Positions 37,057 through 46,055 of a stretch of 64,000 bases of DNA are shown here, one piece after another. Made by a program: the position numbers and the translations under genes. Each line of letters starts with the position of its first letter. Position 1 is the stretch's first letter. A model generated the notes under the pieces. It saw nothing but the letters and a program-made list of their open reading frames with translations. It ran no database searches and had not been told where the DNA came from. Source of the stretch: 13-2-20CM-66-19 sp963760225 (GTDB taxonomy: Bacteria; Pseudomonadota; Gammaproteobacteria; Steroidobacterales; Steroidobacteraceae). The stretch is from assembly GCA_963760225.1 (NCBI GenBank), contig CAVXCD010000003.1, positions 124,001-188,000 of the forward strand. Reading direction: 5' to 3'.

Positions 37057-37197
37057 TCAACCGAACAGTCCCACCAGCCCGATAATGATCAGGTAGATCG
37101 CGACGATGTAGTTGAGCAGGCGCGGGATGATGAGAATCAGGATGCCGGCGATCAGCGCCAGCACCGGTCCGATGATCAGGTGGATGTTCATGTTCAT
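37057..37197 (-). CDS. DUF3096-type small membrane protein (46 aa)
   Basis: A 46-residue hydrophobic protein starting at ATG 37197 with AGGAAG upstream. It has two membrane helices divided by IPRLLNYIV, and ends LIIIGLVGLFG. The pattern (GPVLALIAGILILIIPRLLNY) matches small DUF3096 membrane proteins. It lies 41 bases downstream of the DUF4239 gene on the same strand and is probably cotranscribed with it. Confidence 0.75.
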   Translation of the reverse strand: MNMNIHLIIGPVLALIAGILILIIPRLLNYIVAIYLIIIGLVGLFG

Positions 37198-37238
37198 GGC
37201 GGGCACTTCCTTAGGGGTCGATGCACCGGTGATTGATT

Positions 37239-38015
37239 CTAGCCGCGAAAGTCACTGAGCACCCGCTGCAGCGGCCCGGGATCGACGTGCACCGGACCGG
37301 TGAAGGGATGATCGATCGACACGATCACGAACAGCCCGATGAAAACGATGATCGCGAGGATGCCGCTCATCATGACCTGGGCCTTGAGGTTCTCGGTACC
37401 GAAGAAGAATGTGAAGCCTACGGTCAGCCCGCTGCCGAGAATCAGCGCCGCCCACAGCACTCCCGGCATGATACCGGTGGCGAGATGCAGCCGGCTGCGG
37501 CGCGCCTCGGTGATGAGGTCGATCTGGTTGAAGATCGGCACCAGCACGGCGGGCGGCGGCTGCGCGGTCTGGCCCAAGTGCAGCGCCGCGGCGTACAGCC
37601 CGTCCAGCGCCTGGCTCGCCTCGGCGCTCTCCTGCTCGCGTGCCATTTGCGGCCAGTCGCGCTCGATCGCCAGCGTGAGGTATGCAGCCAGCCCGCTGCG
37701 CAATTCGCGCGCTGCCGGCTCAGGTCCGGCGGCGAGCCGGTAGAGCGTGGCTGCTGCACCGGCCTCGCTCACCACAGCGAGCTCGGCGTCGGTGTAGCGC
37801 TGCCACACGACGACGATGGCGAACGCCATCAGCACCGCGTAGATCACCCCGACTACGGCGAACTTGAAGCCGGCGACCTCGTTGTTGGTGGTGAGGCGCT
37901 GCAGGCCGACGTGTCTGCGGACCAGGATCAGCCCGCAGCAGGCGATGATGGTCGGTATGACGACCAGCAGGATTGCCGTGATCCACAACGGAAGTCCGGA
38001 GAGAAACAGCGACAT
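37239..38015 (-). CDS. DUF4239 (bestrophin-like) membrane protein
   Basis: A 258-residue protein with two N-terminal hydrophobic helices (WITAILLVVIPTIIACCGLILV; FAVVGVIYAVLMAFAIVVVW) and two near the C-terminus (GVLWAALILGSGLTVGFTFFF; GILAIIVFIGLFVIVSI), enclosing a soluble helical part. This is the DUF4239 layout, distantly related to bestrophin channels. Likely an anion or small-solute channel in the inner membrane; function unproven. Confidence 0.82.
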   Translation of the reverse strand: MSLFLSGLPLWITAILLVVIPTIIACCGLILVRRHVGLQRLTTNNEVAGFKFAVVGVIYAVLMAFAIVVVWQRYTDAELAVVSEAGAAATLYRLAAGPEPAARELRSGLAAYLTLAIERDWPQMAREQESAEASQALDGLYAAALHLGQTAQPPPAVLVPIFNQIDLITEARRSRLHLATGIMPGVLWAALILGSGLTVGFTFFFGTENLKAQVMMSGILAIIVFIGLFVIVSIDHPFTGPVHVDPGPLQRVLSDFRG

Positions 38016-38137
38016 CGGGTCCGCGGTCCTTCAGCCTGGCTCGAGGGCAGAAAGAATGGACCAGCACGAACCAACAGGCAAGGGAACATCGACGGAGCAC
38101 ACAGCGCCGCAGGAGCGCGCTGCGCGCCGCGACGATT

Positions 38138-38887
38138 TCAGCGGCTGGCCACGAACCTCGCGAGGATGCCGGCCGAGTAATGCGCGGCGATGCCGCGCGC
38201 GAAGCGCGGGAAGTCGTGCACCGAGTTTTCGTCCGCGGCATCGGAGATGGTGCGCATCACCGCGAACGGGATGGAGTACTCGTCGCACACCTGCGCCACC
38301 GCCGCGCCTTCCATCTCCACGCAGCACACCTGCGGCAGGCGCTCGCGCAGCGCCTGCACCTCGGCAGCGCTGGCGAAGAATTTATCGCCGCTGGCGATGA
38401 GTCCGTGGACCACCTGCGGGGCGTCGATGTGAAAGAATTCGCGCTCGACGGCGGCCACCTGTGAGCGCAGATCCTCGGCGAGGAATCCGCGCGCGGCGCT
38501 CAGCAGGCGCTCGCTGAGGCGCTGATCCGTGCCGAACACCGCCTTACCGAGCAGCGGCACCTCGTAGCGCGGGAAGATCGGGCTGGCATCCATGTCGTGC
38601 TGCAGCAGGCCGCTGGCCACCACCACGTCGCCGATCGCCACTCCCCGGCGCACGCCGCCGGCTACGCCGCTGAACACCAGCCCGCTCACCGGATAGGCCG
38701 CGAGCAGTTGGGTGACGGTCGCGGCCGCCGCGACCTTGCCATAGCGGGAGAACACCGCGACCACGTCGGCTTGCGCGAAGCGGCCGGCGTGGAAACGGCG
38801 CTGCCCGAAGTCCTGCGTCTTCACCCCCTGCAGCGATTCGAGCACGCCGGCGATCTCTTCGCGCATGGCGCTAACGATGGCGAGCAT
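38138..38887 (-). CDS. mtnN: 5'-methylthioadenosine/S-adenosylhomocysteine nucleosidase
   Basis: A 249-residue purine nucleoside phosphorylase-fold enzyme. MLAIVSAMREE at the start, EMEGAA (E191-E193) for ribose binding and SDAADE (D216) for the purine are all in place. It cleaves MTA and SAH to adenine and thioribose or homocysteine, recycling the methyl cycle. It is divergent from the SIR2-TIR gene across 138 bases, which puts it beside an NAD-linked system by position only. Confidence 0.9.
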   Translation of the reverse strand: MLAIVSAMREEIAGVLESLQGVKTQDFGQRRFHAGRFAQADVVAVFSRYGKVAAAATVTQLLAAYPVSGLVFSGVAGGVRRGVAIGDVVVASGLLQHDMDASPIFPRYEVPLLGKAVFGTDQRLSERLLSAARGFLAEDLRSQVAAVEREFFHIDAPQVVHGLIASGDKFFASAAEVQALRERLPQVCCVEMEGAAVAQVCDEYSIPFAVMRTISDAADENSVHDFPRFARGIAAHYSAGILARFVASR

Positions 38888-39025
38888 TTAGCGAGCATAG
38901 CGCACGGCAGTAGCGCGGCCGGCGCGCCCCAGGGTGCGCCTGGTCGCGCGCCAAATTGCAGTGGCCGCTGCATTGCGGCACACTCCTCAACGCCACTAAC
39001 ACAAGACAGTACCCGAAGCTGCCCT

Positions 39026-40408
39026 ATGGCGAATTCCGCGACTGCCGCCCAGCTCGTCACCACACTCGACGACGATGCCTGGGACGATCTGCTGAGCTTC
39101 ATCGAGGAGCGGCGCGTCATTCCGATCGTCGGCCCCGAGCTGCTGCTGGTGGCGACCGAGCGTGGCCCGCGGCTGCTGTTCGACTGGGCGGCCGAGAAGC
39201 TCGCCGCGCGGCTCAACGTCGATACCGCGGAGCTGGCCCATCCTTACTCGCTCAACGACGTGGTGTGCCTGTTCCTCGCCGCCCGCGGCCGCCGCGAAGA
39301 GGCCTACGTGCGCCTGCGCAGCATCATCAAGGATGCCGCCTTCGAGCCGCCGGCGGCGCTGCGGCGTCTGGCGGCGATCACCGACTTCGACCTGTTCGTG
39401 TCCACGACCTCGGACTCGCTGCTGGAGAGTGCGATCAACCTGGAGCGCTTCGGCGGCTCGCCCTCGACCGAGGTGCTGTCCTACGCGCCCAATCGCGTGG
39501 TCGACCTGCCCGCCGAGCGCGACCGCCTGCAGCGACCGGTGGTCTATCACCTGTTCGGCAAGCTCTCGGCCTCCCCGACCTACGTCATCTCGGATGAGGA
39601 TCTGCTGGAATTCATCTGCGCGCTGCAGAGCGAGCACCTGGTGCCGGAGAAGCTCTTCTACGAGCTCGAGCACAATCACCTGCTGTTCATCGGCAGCAAC
39701 TTCACCAACTGGCTGGCGCGGCTGTTCCTGCGCATGGCGAAACGCCAGCGTCTCTCCGACCCGCGCGACGTCGGCGAGGTACTGGCGGACGACCACAGCA
39801 GCGAGGACGACCGCCTGGTGTCCTTCCTGCAGCAGGTGAGCGTGCGCACGCGCATCTACGTGGGCGCGGAGCGCTTCGTCGAGGAGCTGCATGCCCGCTG
39901 GCAGGCGCGGCGCAAGCCGGCGGCGGCTGCTGCGGCGGGACCGGCGCGCTTCCTGCCGCCCGCGCGCGAGATGCCGGACAATGCGGTGTTCATCAGCTAC
40001 GCGCGCGAGGACCTCGCCGCGGTCCAGCAGATCAAGGCCGGCCTGGAAGCCGCCGGCATCACCACCTGGTTCGACATCGACCGCCTGGAGGCGGGCGATG
40101 ACTACGATCGCAAGATCCGCAATAACATCGCGCGCTGCTCCTATTTCATCCCGGTGGTCTCGGCCACCACTCAGCGCCGTCTCGAGGGCTACTTCCGCCG
40201 CGAGTGGAGCTACGCCATGGACCGGGCGCGCAACATGGCCGACGGTGCGCTGTTCATCCTGCCGGTGAGCATCGATGCCACGACGGCCGCCGCCGCCCTG
40301 GTGCCCGACAAGTTCAAGGCGCTGCACTTCACACCGCTGCCCGGCGGACAGGTAACGCCGGAGCTCACGCAGCGCCTGGCGGACTTCATGAGCGCGCGCT
40401 CCTCATGA
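39026..40408 (+). CDS. SIR2-like and TIR domain effector protein
   Basis: A 460-residue protein. Residues 15-300 fit a SIR2-like NAD-binding fold: ERRVIPIVGPELL at the nucleotide loop, LFVSTTSDSLLE where relatives have TTNYD, YHLFGKL with the family histidine, and HNHLLFIGSNFTNWLARLF. Residues 316-455 are a TIR domain (DNAVFISYAREDL, WFDIDRLEAG) with a glutamate in RREWSYAMDRA at the NADase position. The catalytic Asn of SIR2 appears to be Thr, so SIR2 may sense while TIR acts. The next gene's ATG overlaps its stop (ATGA). Effector role in a conflict system is inferred from architecture and coupling. Confidence 0.8.
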   Translation: MANSATAAQLVTTLDDDAWDDLLSFIEERRVIPIVGPELLLVATERGPRLLFDWAAEKLAARLNVDTAELAHPYSLNDVVCLFLAARGRREEAYVRLRSIIKDAAFEPPAALRRLAAITDFDLFVSTTSDSLLESAINLERFGGSPSTEVLSYAPNRVVDLPAERDRLQRPVVYHLFGKLSASPTYVISDEDLLEFICALQSEHLVPEKLFYELEHNHLLFIGSNFTNWLARLFLRMAKRQRLSDPRDVGEVLADDHSSEDDRLVSFLQQVSVRTRIYVGAERFVEELHARWQARRKPAAAAAAGPARFLPPAREMPDNAVFISYAREDLAAVQQIKAGLEAAGITTWFDIDRLEAGDDYDRKIRNNIARCSYFIPVVSATTQRRLEGYFRREWSYAMDRARNMADGALFILPVSIDATTAAAALVPDKFKALHFTPLPGGQVTPELTQRLADFMSARSS

Positions 40409-43400
40409 ACGACGTCGCCGCCAGGCCCTCGCCCATCGACGCTTCCGCCACCGTCGATGAGAGCAATCCGTGGCTGGGACTCGCGTCCTTCACCGAGGAG
40501 ACGCGCGCTTACTTCTTCGGCCGCGAGGAGGAGGTCGCCGAGCTCGCGCGGCGCGTGCAGCGCAAGCTCCTCACACTCTTGTTCGGCCAGTCGGGCCTCG
40601 GCAAGACCTCGATCCTGCGCGCCGGACTCGTACCGCGGCTGCGCGGCCAGGGCTACTGCCCGATCTACGTGCGCATCGACTACGCGCGCAGCGCCCCCGA
40701 GCCCGCCGAGCAGATCAAGCAGGCTATCGCGCAGATCGCCCGCCGCTCGGGCCAGTGGACCCAGGTCGGCGTGGCGGTAGCCGGCGAGTCGCTGTGGGAG
40801 TTCCTGCACCACCGCGATGACGTGTTGCGCGATGAGCACGGTGCGACGCTGATACCGCTGCTGATCTTCGATCAGTTCGAGGAGATCTTCACGCTGGCGC
40901 AGAGCGATGAGTTCGGCCGGGCGCGCGCCGCGCGCTTCGTCGCCGAGCTCGCCGACCTGGTCGAGAACCGTCCGCCCAAAGCCTTCGAGGCGAAGCTCGA
41001 GGAGGACGAGTCCGCCGCCGAGCGCTTCGATTTCGCGCGCAGCGACTATCGGGTGCTGATCGCGCTGCGCGAGGACTATCTCGCGCCGCTCGAAGGGCTG
41101 AAGAAGGACATCCCCAGCATCTCGCAGAACCGCCTGCGCCTTGCGCCGATGACCGGTACCCAGGCACTGGCGGCGGTGCTGCAGCCAGGCAGGAAGCTGG
41201 TCTCGGAGGAAGTAGCCGCGGCCATCGTGCGCTTCGTCGCCGGCGGCGCGGAGCTCGCCAACGCGGTGGTGGAGCCGTCACTGCTGAGTCTCATCTGCCG
41301 CGAGCTGAACGACGCGCGCATCGCCCAGGGCCGCAGCGAGATCTCGCTCGATCTGCTGGCGGGCTCGCACGCCAGCATTCTCAGCAGCTTCTACGAGCGC
41401 GCGCTTGCCGACCAGCCGCCGGAAGTGCGCCGCATCATCGAGGATGAGCTGCTGACCGAATCCGGTTTCCGCGAGAACGTGGCCGAGGAGCGGCTGCTCA
41501 GCCGCTTCACCGAGGCGGGTGCCGCGCCCAACACGCTCGCCGTGCTGGTCAACCGCCGTCTGCTGCGCATCGAGGAGCGCCTCGACGTGCGTCGCGTCGA
41601 GCTGACCCACGACGTGCTGTGCAGCGTCGTCAAGGCGAGTCGCGACAAGCGCCACGAGCGCGAAGCGCGCGAGGCGACCGAGCGGCTGCTCGCCGCGCAG
41701 CATGAGCGCGAGCTGGCGGCGCGTCGCGCCATGGTGCGTGCCCGCCAGATTGCGGCGGGCTGCACGGTGCTCGCGGGCGTGGCCGTCGTCGCCGCAGTGC
41801 TGGCGTATCTCAGCAGCCAGCGGGCGCACCGCGCGGAGCACCTCGCCCAGGAGACGCGCACCCAGGCCGAGCAGGCGCGCGGCCAGGCCGAGCACCTGCT
41901 CGGGTACCTGTCGGATGATTTCGGGCGCGAGCTCGAGAGCTTCGGGCGGCTCGACGTGCTGGCGGAGTTCTCGCAGCGCCAGATCGACTATTTCCACGGG
42001 CTGCCCGCGGGGCTGCGCGGCAGCGAGACCGTGCGCAACGGCGCGCTCGCCCTGGTGCTGCATTCGCGCGCCGAGCGCACGCTCGGCAAGCTCGATGTCG
42101 CCGGCCAGAATGCCGATGAGGCGGTGCAGCTCCTCGGCAGGCTGCGCGACGGGGGCGACGCTTCCGAGGCCACCACCATCGCACTCGCGCTCGCCTATGC
42201 GGCGCAGGGCCGCGTGCTGGAGAACCGCAGCGACCCGGCAGACCTGGCGACCAGTCAGCTCGGCGCCGCGCTGCTGCGCCCGCTGGCCACCGCCTCCGGC
42301 GCATCGGCAGCGGCGCGGCGCGCTTTTGTCGAGGTCGCATTCCGGATCGGCTTCGAGCAGCAGGCGGCAAACCATCCCGAGGACGCCGTGCGCACCGAGC
42401 GCGAAGTCATGCAGGTCGCAGCCGGTCTCGGTGCGCGCAACCTCACCGACCTCGACATGGGGGCGTACTACGCCGAGGCCTGCGGCTGGCTGGTGACGTC
42501 GCTCGAAGCCCTCGGACGCTACACCGAGGCTCGCAGCACCAGCGAGGAATGCCTCACGGTGTCCGAGGGAGTGCTCGAGCGGCGGCCCGGCTATCGCCTC
42601 GCGCTGCATGCCGAGCAGGTGATCGCCGGCCAGCTCGTGGCGGTGGCGCAGGACGAGCTCGACCCGAAGGAGGCGCTGCGCGCCGGGGTGCGCGAGGAAC
42701 AGGTGTCGCGGACGCTCCTCAACCTCGATCCCGGCAACATCGTGAGCATCAACAATCTCGCCGTCGCCGAGGGGGGCCTGCAGGGTGCACTCGGGTCGGC
42801 CGGACGGTTGCACGAAGCGTTGCCTTACCAGCTGAAGCAGCTCGATCTCGCGCGACGAGCGACCGAGGGAGGCGCGACCTTCTACCTGAACCTGGGTGGA
42901 GTCGTCGGCGCTACGGTCTATGCGCAGGCGCTGCTCGGCGACGACGCGGGGGCCAGGGCCACGATCGCGGCCACGCAACCGCTCTACGAGAAGCTCCGTC
43001 AGAGCGAGCCCAAGGGCAGTACGATCGTCGGTATCGTTTACGCCGGGGCCAAGCTGCACGAAGCCTTCGCCGCACTCGAGCGCGACGATCTGGCCGCGGC
43101 GCGGCGCAACGCCACCGACTCGGTGCGCGACCTCGAGGCGATCACGCCCAAAGGGGGCAGCCAGAAGTTCGTGAAGTTGCTGATCCTTCGCTATGGCAAT
43201 GACTTTGTGGGCGAAGCGGAGTATCGATTGGGCGACTTTGCGGCTGCCGAGCGCGCCATGGGGCGCGCCGTGGATCAGCGCAAGGCAATCGGCGCCGATG
43301 CCATCGGGGATCGCCGCGACCTGAACGGCCTGCTGACGTGGCTCGCGCTGACCCAGGCGCGCCAGGGCCACAGGGACGAGGCGGCGAGCACGATCGCTCC

Positions 43401-43668
43401 GGCCGTGAAATCCGAGCGTGAGCTCGCGGCCAGGAACCACGGCGACCAGTGGGTGCCGTTCGAGCTCGGCTGCGCACTCTATGCGCAGGCGCTCGCCGAA
43501 CCCGGGCAGCGAGCGGCGCTGCTGCGCGAGGCCGCGGCGCTGCTGAACGGACTCGCCCCCGAGATCAGGGCGCTGCACGACGCGCAGCGCTGGCGCGAGT
43601 GGATCCAGCAGGCGCAGCAAGGGCAGCTGACCGGGCGCACTTCGCAGGCGGCGCGCAGCGCGGGTTGA
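40405..43668 (+). CDS. STAND (nSTAND1-type) NTPase with membrane helix and C-terminal helical repeats
   Basis: A 1087-residue protein. The NTPase spans about 22-420: NPWLGLASFTEETRAYFFGR, Walker A GQSGLGKTS (61-69), Walker B LLIFDQFEE (152-160) and a winged-helix end with NRRLLRIEERLDVRRVELTHD. A charged linker (REAREATERLLAAQHEREL) and one membrane helix (about 449-471) follow. The rest is helical, TPR-like repeats (for example MGAYYAEACGWLVTSLEALGRYTEARSTSEECL). The design is that of a signal-sensing switch: the repeats bind an invader-derived ligand, the NTPase oligomerises, and the partner SIR2-TIR is triggered. That role is inference. Confidence 0.85.
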   Translation: MNDVAARPSPIDASATVDESNPWLGLASFTEETRAYFFGREEEVAELARRVQRKLLTLLFGQSGLGKTSILRAGLVPRLRGQGYCPIYVRIDYARSAPEPAEQIKQAIAQIARRSGQWTQVGVAVAGESLWEFLHHRDDVLRDEHGATLIPLLIFDQFEEIFTLAQSDEFGRARAARFVAELADLVENRPPKAFEAKLEEDESAAERFDFARSDYRVLIALREDYLAPLEGLKKDIPSISQNRLRLAPMTGTQALAAVLQPGRKLVSEEVAAAIVRFVAGGAELANAVVEPSLLSLICRELNDARIAQGRSEISLDLLAGSHASILSSFYERALADQPPEVRRIIEDELLTESGFRENVAEERLLSRFTEAGAAPNTLAVLVNRRLLRIEERLDVRRVELTHDVLCSVVKASRDKRHEREAREATERLLAAQHERELAARRAMVRARQIAAGCTVLAGVAVVAAVLAYLSSQRAHRAEHLAQETRTQAEQARGQAEHLLGYLSDDFGRELESFGRLDVLAEFSQRQIDYFHGLPAGLRGSETVRNGALALVLHSRAERTLGKLDVAGQNADEAVQLLGRLRDGGDASEATTIALALAYAAQGRVLENRSDPADLATSQLGAALLRPLATASGASAAARRAFVEVAFRIGFEQQAANHPEDAVRTEREVMQVAAGLGARNLTDLDMGAYYAEACGWLVTSLEALGRYTEARSTSEECLTVSEGVLERRPGYRLALHAEQVIAGQLVAVAQDELDPKEALRAGVREEQVSRTLLNLDPGNIVSINNLAVAEGGLQGALGSAGRLHEALPYQLKQLDLARRATEGGATFYLNLGGVVGATVYAQALLGDDAGARATIAATQPLYEKLRQSEPKGSTIVGIVYAGAKLHEAFAALERDDLAAARRNATDSVRDLEAITPKGGSQKFVKLLILRYGNDFVGEAEYRLGDFAAAERAMGRAVDQRKAIGADAIGDRRDLNGLLTWLALTQARQGHRDEAASTIAPAVKSERELAARNHGDQWVPFELGCALYAQALAEPGQRAALLREAAALLNGLAPEIRALHDAQRWREWIQQAQQGQLTGRTSQAARSAG

Positions 43669-44153
43669 ATATCGCCGTGGACGCAGCGCCAGTGCTGTTG
43701 TTCCGCTCGCGCGCGAGGCCCGGCTACTCGAGTGCCGTCGACAGCGATCCGCGCCGCGTCTTTGCCCGCAAGCTGGTGCGCGAGATCCAGGTGCGCTTCA
43801 CTGCCGAGCCCTGCACGGTGCAGACCAACGAGGGGCTGGTGTACGCGCGACCCGGCGATGCGATCATCACCGGCATCGCCGGTGAGCACTGGCGCGTCTC
43901 GCGGGCGCACTTTGGCGCAAAGTACCGCCCGGTGCCCCCGACCGTAGCGGGCGAGGCCGGGCACTACGTCAGCCTGCCGAACCGCATCATGTGTGTGCCG
44001 ATGAGCGAGCCCTTCGAGGTGCTGCTCGCCGACGGCGTGTCGCGCCTGCACGGCGCGGCCGGCGACTGGCTGGTCGATTATGGTGACGGCAGCTTCGGGG
44101 TCGTCTCGCCGGCCATATTCGCGGTCACCTACGAGATCACCGGGCGTTTGTGA
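43665..44153 (+). CDS. small protein of two related halves (PGDYG-like), third gene of the STAND operon
   Basis: A 162-residue protein; TTG 43665 overlaps the STAND stop (TTGA), and GTG 43677 is the alternative start. The first half contains ARPGDAIITGIAGEHWRVS and FGAKY; the second half repeats the pattern as GAAGDWLVDYGDGSFGVVS and FAVTY. Both share G-D, V-S-x-A and a Y at the same spacing, so it looks like an internal duplication of a small beta domain resembling PGDYG proteins. No signal peptide or membrane helix. Close coupling suggests a regulator, adaptor or ligand-binding subunit of the system. Confidence 0.65.
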   Translation: MNIAVDAAPVLLFRSRARPGYSSAVDSDPRRVFARKLVREIQVRFTAEPCTVQTNEGLVYARPGDAIITGIAGEHWRVSRAHFGAKYRPVPPTVAGEAGHYVSLPNRIMCVPMSEPFEVLLADGVSRLHGAAGDWLVDYGDGSFGVVSPAIFAVTYEITGRL

Positions 44154-44212
44154 ACGACGACAGCGACCGTTAAGCAACGCTGCGGCCGCCTGGCGCGGCG
44201 CGCGCCTGCCGC

Positions 44213-46045
44213 TCAGGAGCCGCGCACCCGCGCGATCCACTCGTCCACCAGTTCTTCCAGAAGCGTGAGCGGCACGCCGCCGTTCTCCAGCACCACGGCG
44301 TGGAAGTCCTTGAGGTTGAACTTCGCTCCGAGCGCCGCCTTGGCTTTCTCGCGCAGCTCGAGGATCTTGAGCTCGCCGATCTTGTAGGCGCAGGCTTGCC
44401 CGGGCGCCGCCATGTAGCGCTCGACCTCGGAGGTGACATCGGCCGGCGCCATGCCGGTCGTGCCGACCATGTAGTCGATCGCCTGCTCGCGCGACCAGCC
44501 CTTGGCGTGCAGGCCGGTATCGACGACCAGACGCGCGGCGCGCAGCAGCTCGAGCTGCAGCCGCCCGAGATCGCCGAAGGGGTCGTCCTTGTACATGCCG
44601 ATCTCGGCTGCGAAATGCTCGGCATAGAGCGCCCAGCCTTCGGCGTATGCCGTATACAGCGTCTGCTGGCGGATGAGCGGCAGGTTCTTCAGCCCCTGCG
44701 CGGTGGAGATCTGGAAGTGATGGCCGGGAATGCCCTCGTGGTAGGCGAGCGTCTTCATCCCCCAGGTCGGCATTTCGGCGAGGTCGCGCAGGTTCGCGAA
44801 GAACATGCCGGGCCGTGATCCGTCCATGGCCGCCGGCTGGTAGTAGCCGCCGGAGGTGCCTTTTTCCTGGCCGGCGGGCACGCGCTCGACCGTGAGGTGT
44901 GTCTTGGGTACCGAGCGGAAGTACTCCGGCATGCGCGCGCTGACCTCGTCGAGGATCTGCTGGTAGCGCGCGAGCATCTGCCGGCGCCCCTCGTCGCTGG
45001 TCGGCAGCAGAAAGCGCGGATCCTTGCGCAGCGCGGTCATGCGCTCGCCGACGCTGCCCGCGCTCAAGCCCTGCGCCTGCAGCAAGGTAGCCATCTCGGC
45101 GCTGATGCGCGCGACTTCGCTCAGGCCCAGCTGGTGCACTTTGTCGGGGGAGTAGTCGGTGGTCGTCATCTGCTTGAGCGACTCGGCGTAGAAGGCAGCG
45201 CCGTCGGGCAAGCGTCCGACGCCCGCAGTCTGCGGAGCGGCGGCGGGTTTGAGTGCCTCGAGAGCCGCGCTCATGCGGGCGTAGGCCGGATACACCTGTG
45301 AGGTGACTGCTGCGACCGCCTGCTGCGCGAGCGCCTGCTTGCGCGCCGCATCGAGCCCCTTCACCTTGTCCATGCGCACCACGAAGCTGGTCACCAGCTC
45401 GTTGCCCTGCGGCGCTGCGGCCACGGTGTCGTGAATGACGATCAGTGAGCGCTCGAGCAGTGCCGGCGGCAGCACCACGCCCTGCGTCGCCTGCCACTGC
45501 ATCTGTGTGGTCGCACCGTCGAGCTTCACGCCCATGGCCGTGAGGCGCGCGACGTAGTTGCGCGCCGTCTTGTCGTTACTGACGATGTGGGTGGTCTCCA
45601 TGAAGCTCGGCAGCTGCACCTCGATGCCGAACATCGGGCTGATCGGGTACAGCCCTTCCGAGCTCAGCCAGCCGAAGCGCTGGAACGCGAGGCCGGTTTC
45701 GTACTGGTCGACCAGGATGTCGTAGGTGATCTGGTCCTGGCGGCCGAGGCTGGCGCGGTCGAATTCGCGCACCTCGTGCAGAAAGGTGGCGAGCTGCGCG
45801 TAGTCGGCGTCGCGCTTCTTCAGGTCGCAGGGCGCCAGCTTGTCGGAGTGGTGATCGAAGATCGTGCCGTCGGCGAGTCCGACGGCGGTGAACAACTCCG
45901 GGTTGCGCACCAGGAACTCCAGCGCCTGCCGGTTCGCCAGCATGTTGATGCTGAAGGGCTTGCCCCAGACGATGCGGTAGCCCGCCCAGGCGAGCACCGC
46001 CACCAGGGCGAGCGCTGCCCAGCCGACGATGCGCCGCGTGCTCAC
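44213..46045 (-). CDS. DUF885-family exported peptidase
   Basis: A 610-residue protein with an N-terminal hydrophobic anchor (WAALALVAVLAWAGYRIVW). The zinc motif HEGIPGHH lies at 436-443 and a conserved EGWALYAE follows, both hallmarks of DUF885, which is distantly related to M32-like metallopeptidases. It probably acts on peptides in the periplasm. Its stop lies 11 bases downstream of the S10 peptidase on the same strand, so the two form an operon. Confidence 0.88.
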   Translation of the reverse strand: MSTRRIVGWAALALVAVLAWAGYRIVWGKPFSINMLANRQALEFLVRNPELFTAVGLADGTIFDHHSDKLAPCDLKKRDADYAQLATFLHEVREFDRASLGRQDQITYDILVDQYETGLAFQRFGWLSSEGLYPISPMFGIEVQLPSFMETTHIVSNDKTARNYVARLTAMGVKLDGATTQMQWQATQGVVLPPALLERSLIVIHDTVAAAPQGNELVTSFVVRMDKVKGLDAARKQALAQQAVAAVTSQVYPAYARMSAALEALKPAAAPQTAGVGRLPDGAAFYAESLKQMTTTDYSPDKVHQLGLSEVARISAEMATLLQAQGLSAGSVGERMTALRKDPRFLLPTSDEGRRQMLARYQQILDEVSARMPEYFRSVPKTHLTVERVPAGQEKGTSGGYYQPAAMDGSRPGMFFANLRDLAEMPTWGMKTLAYHEGIPGHHFQISTAQGLKNLPLIRQQTLYTAYAEGWALYAEHFAAEIGMYKDDPFGDLGRLQLELLRAARLVVDTGLHAKGWSREQAIDYMVGTTGMAPADVTSEVERYMAAPGQACAYKIGELKILELREKAKAALGAKFNLKDFHAVVLENGGVPLTLLEELVDEWIARVRGS

Positions 46046-46055
46046 CGCAGCGCCC

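Noticed and set aside
38597..39025. N-terminal extension of the SIR2-TIR frame by 143 codons
   Set aside because: This part overlaps the mtnN 5' end and promoter region and lacks family-like sequence; ATG 39026 gives the sensible start.
41278..43620. 780-codon minus-strand frame opposite the STAND gene
   Set aside because: Antisense shadow caused by high GC third positions; composition is Arg/Leu/Ala-rich with no recognisable fold.
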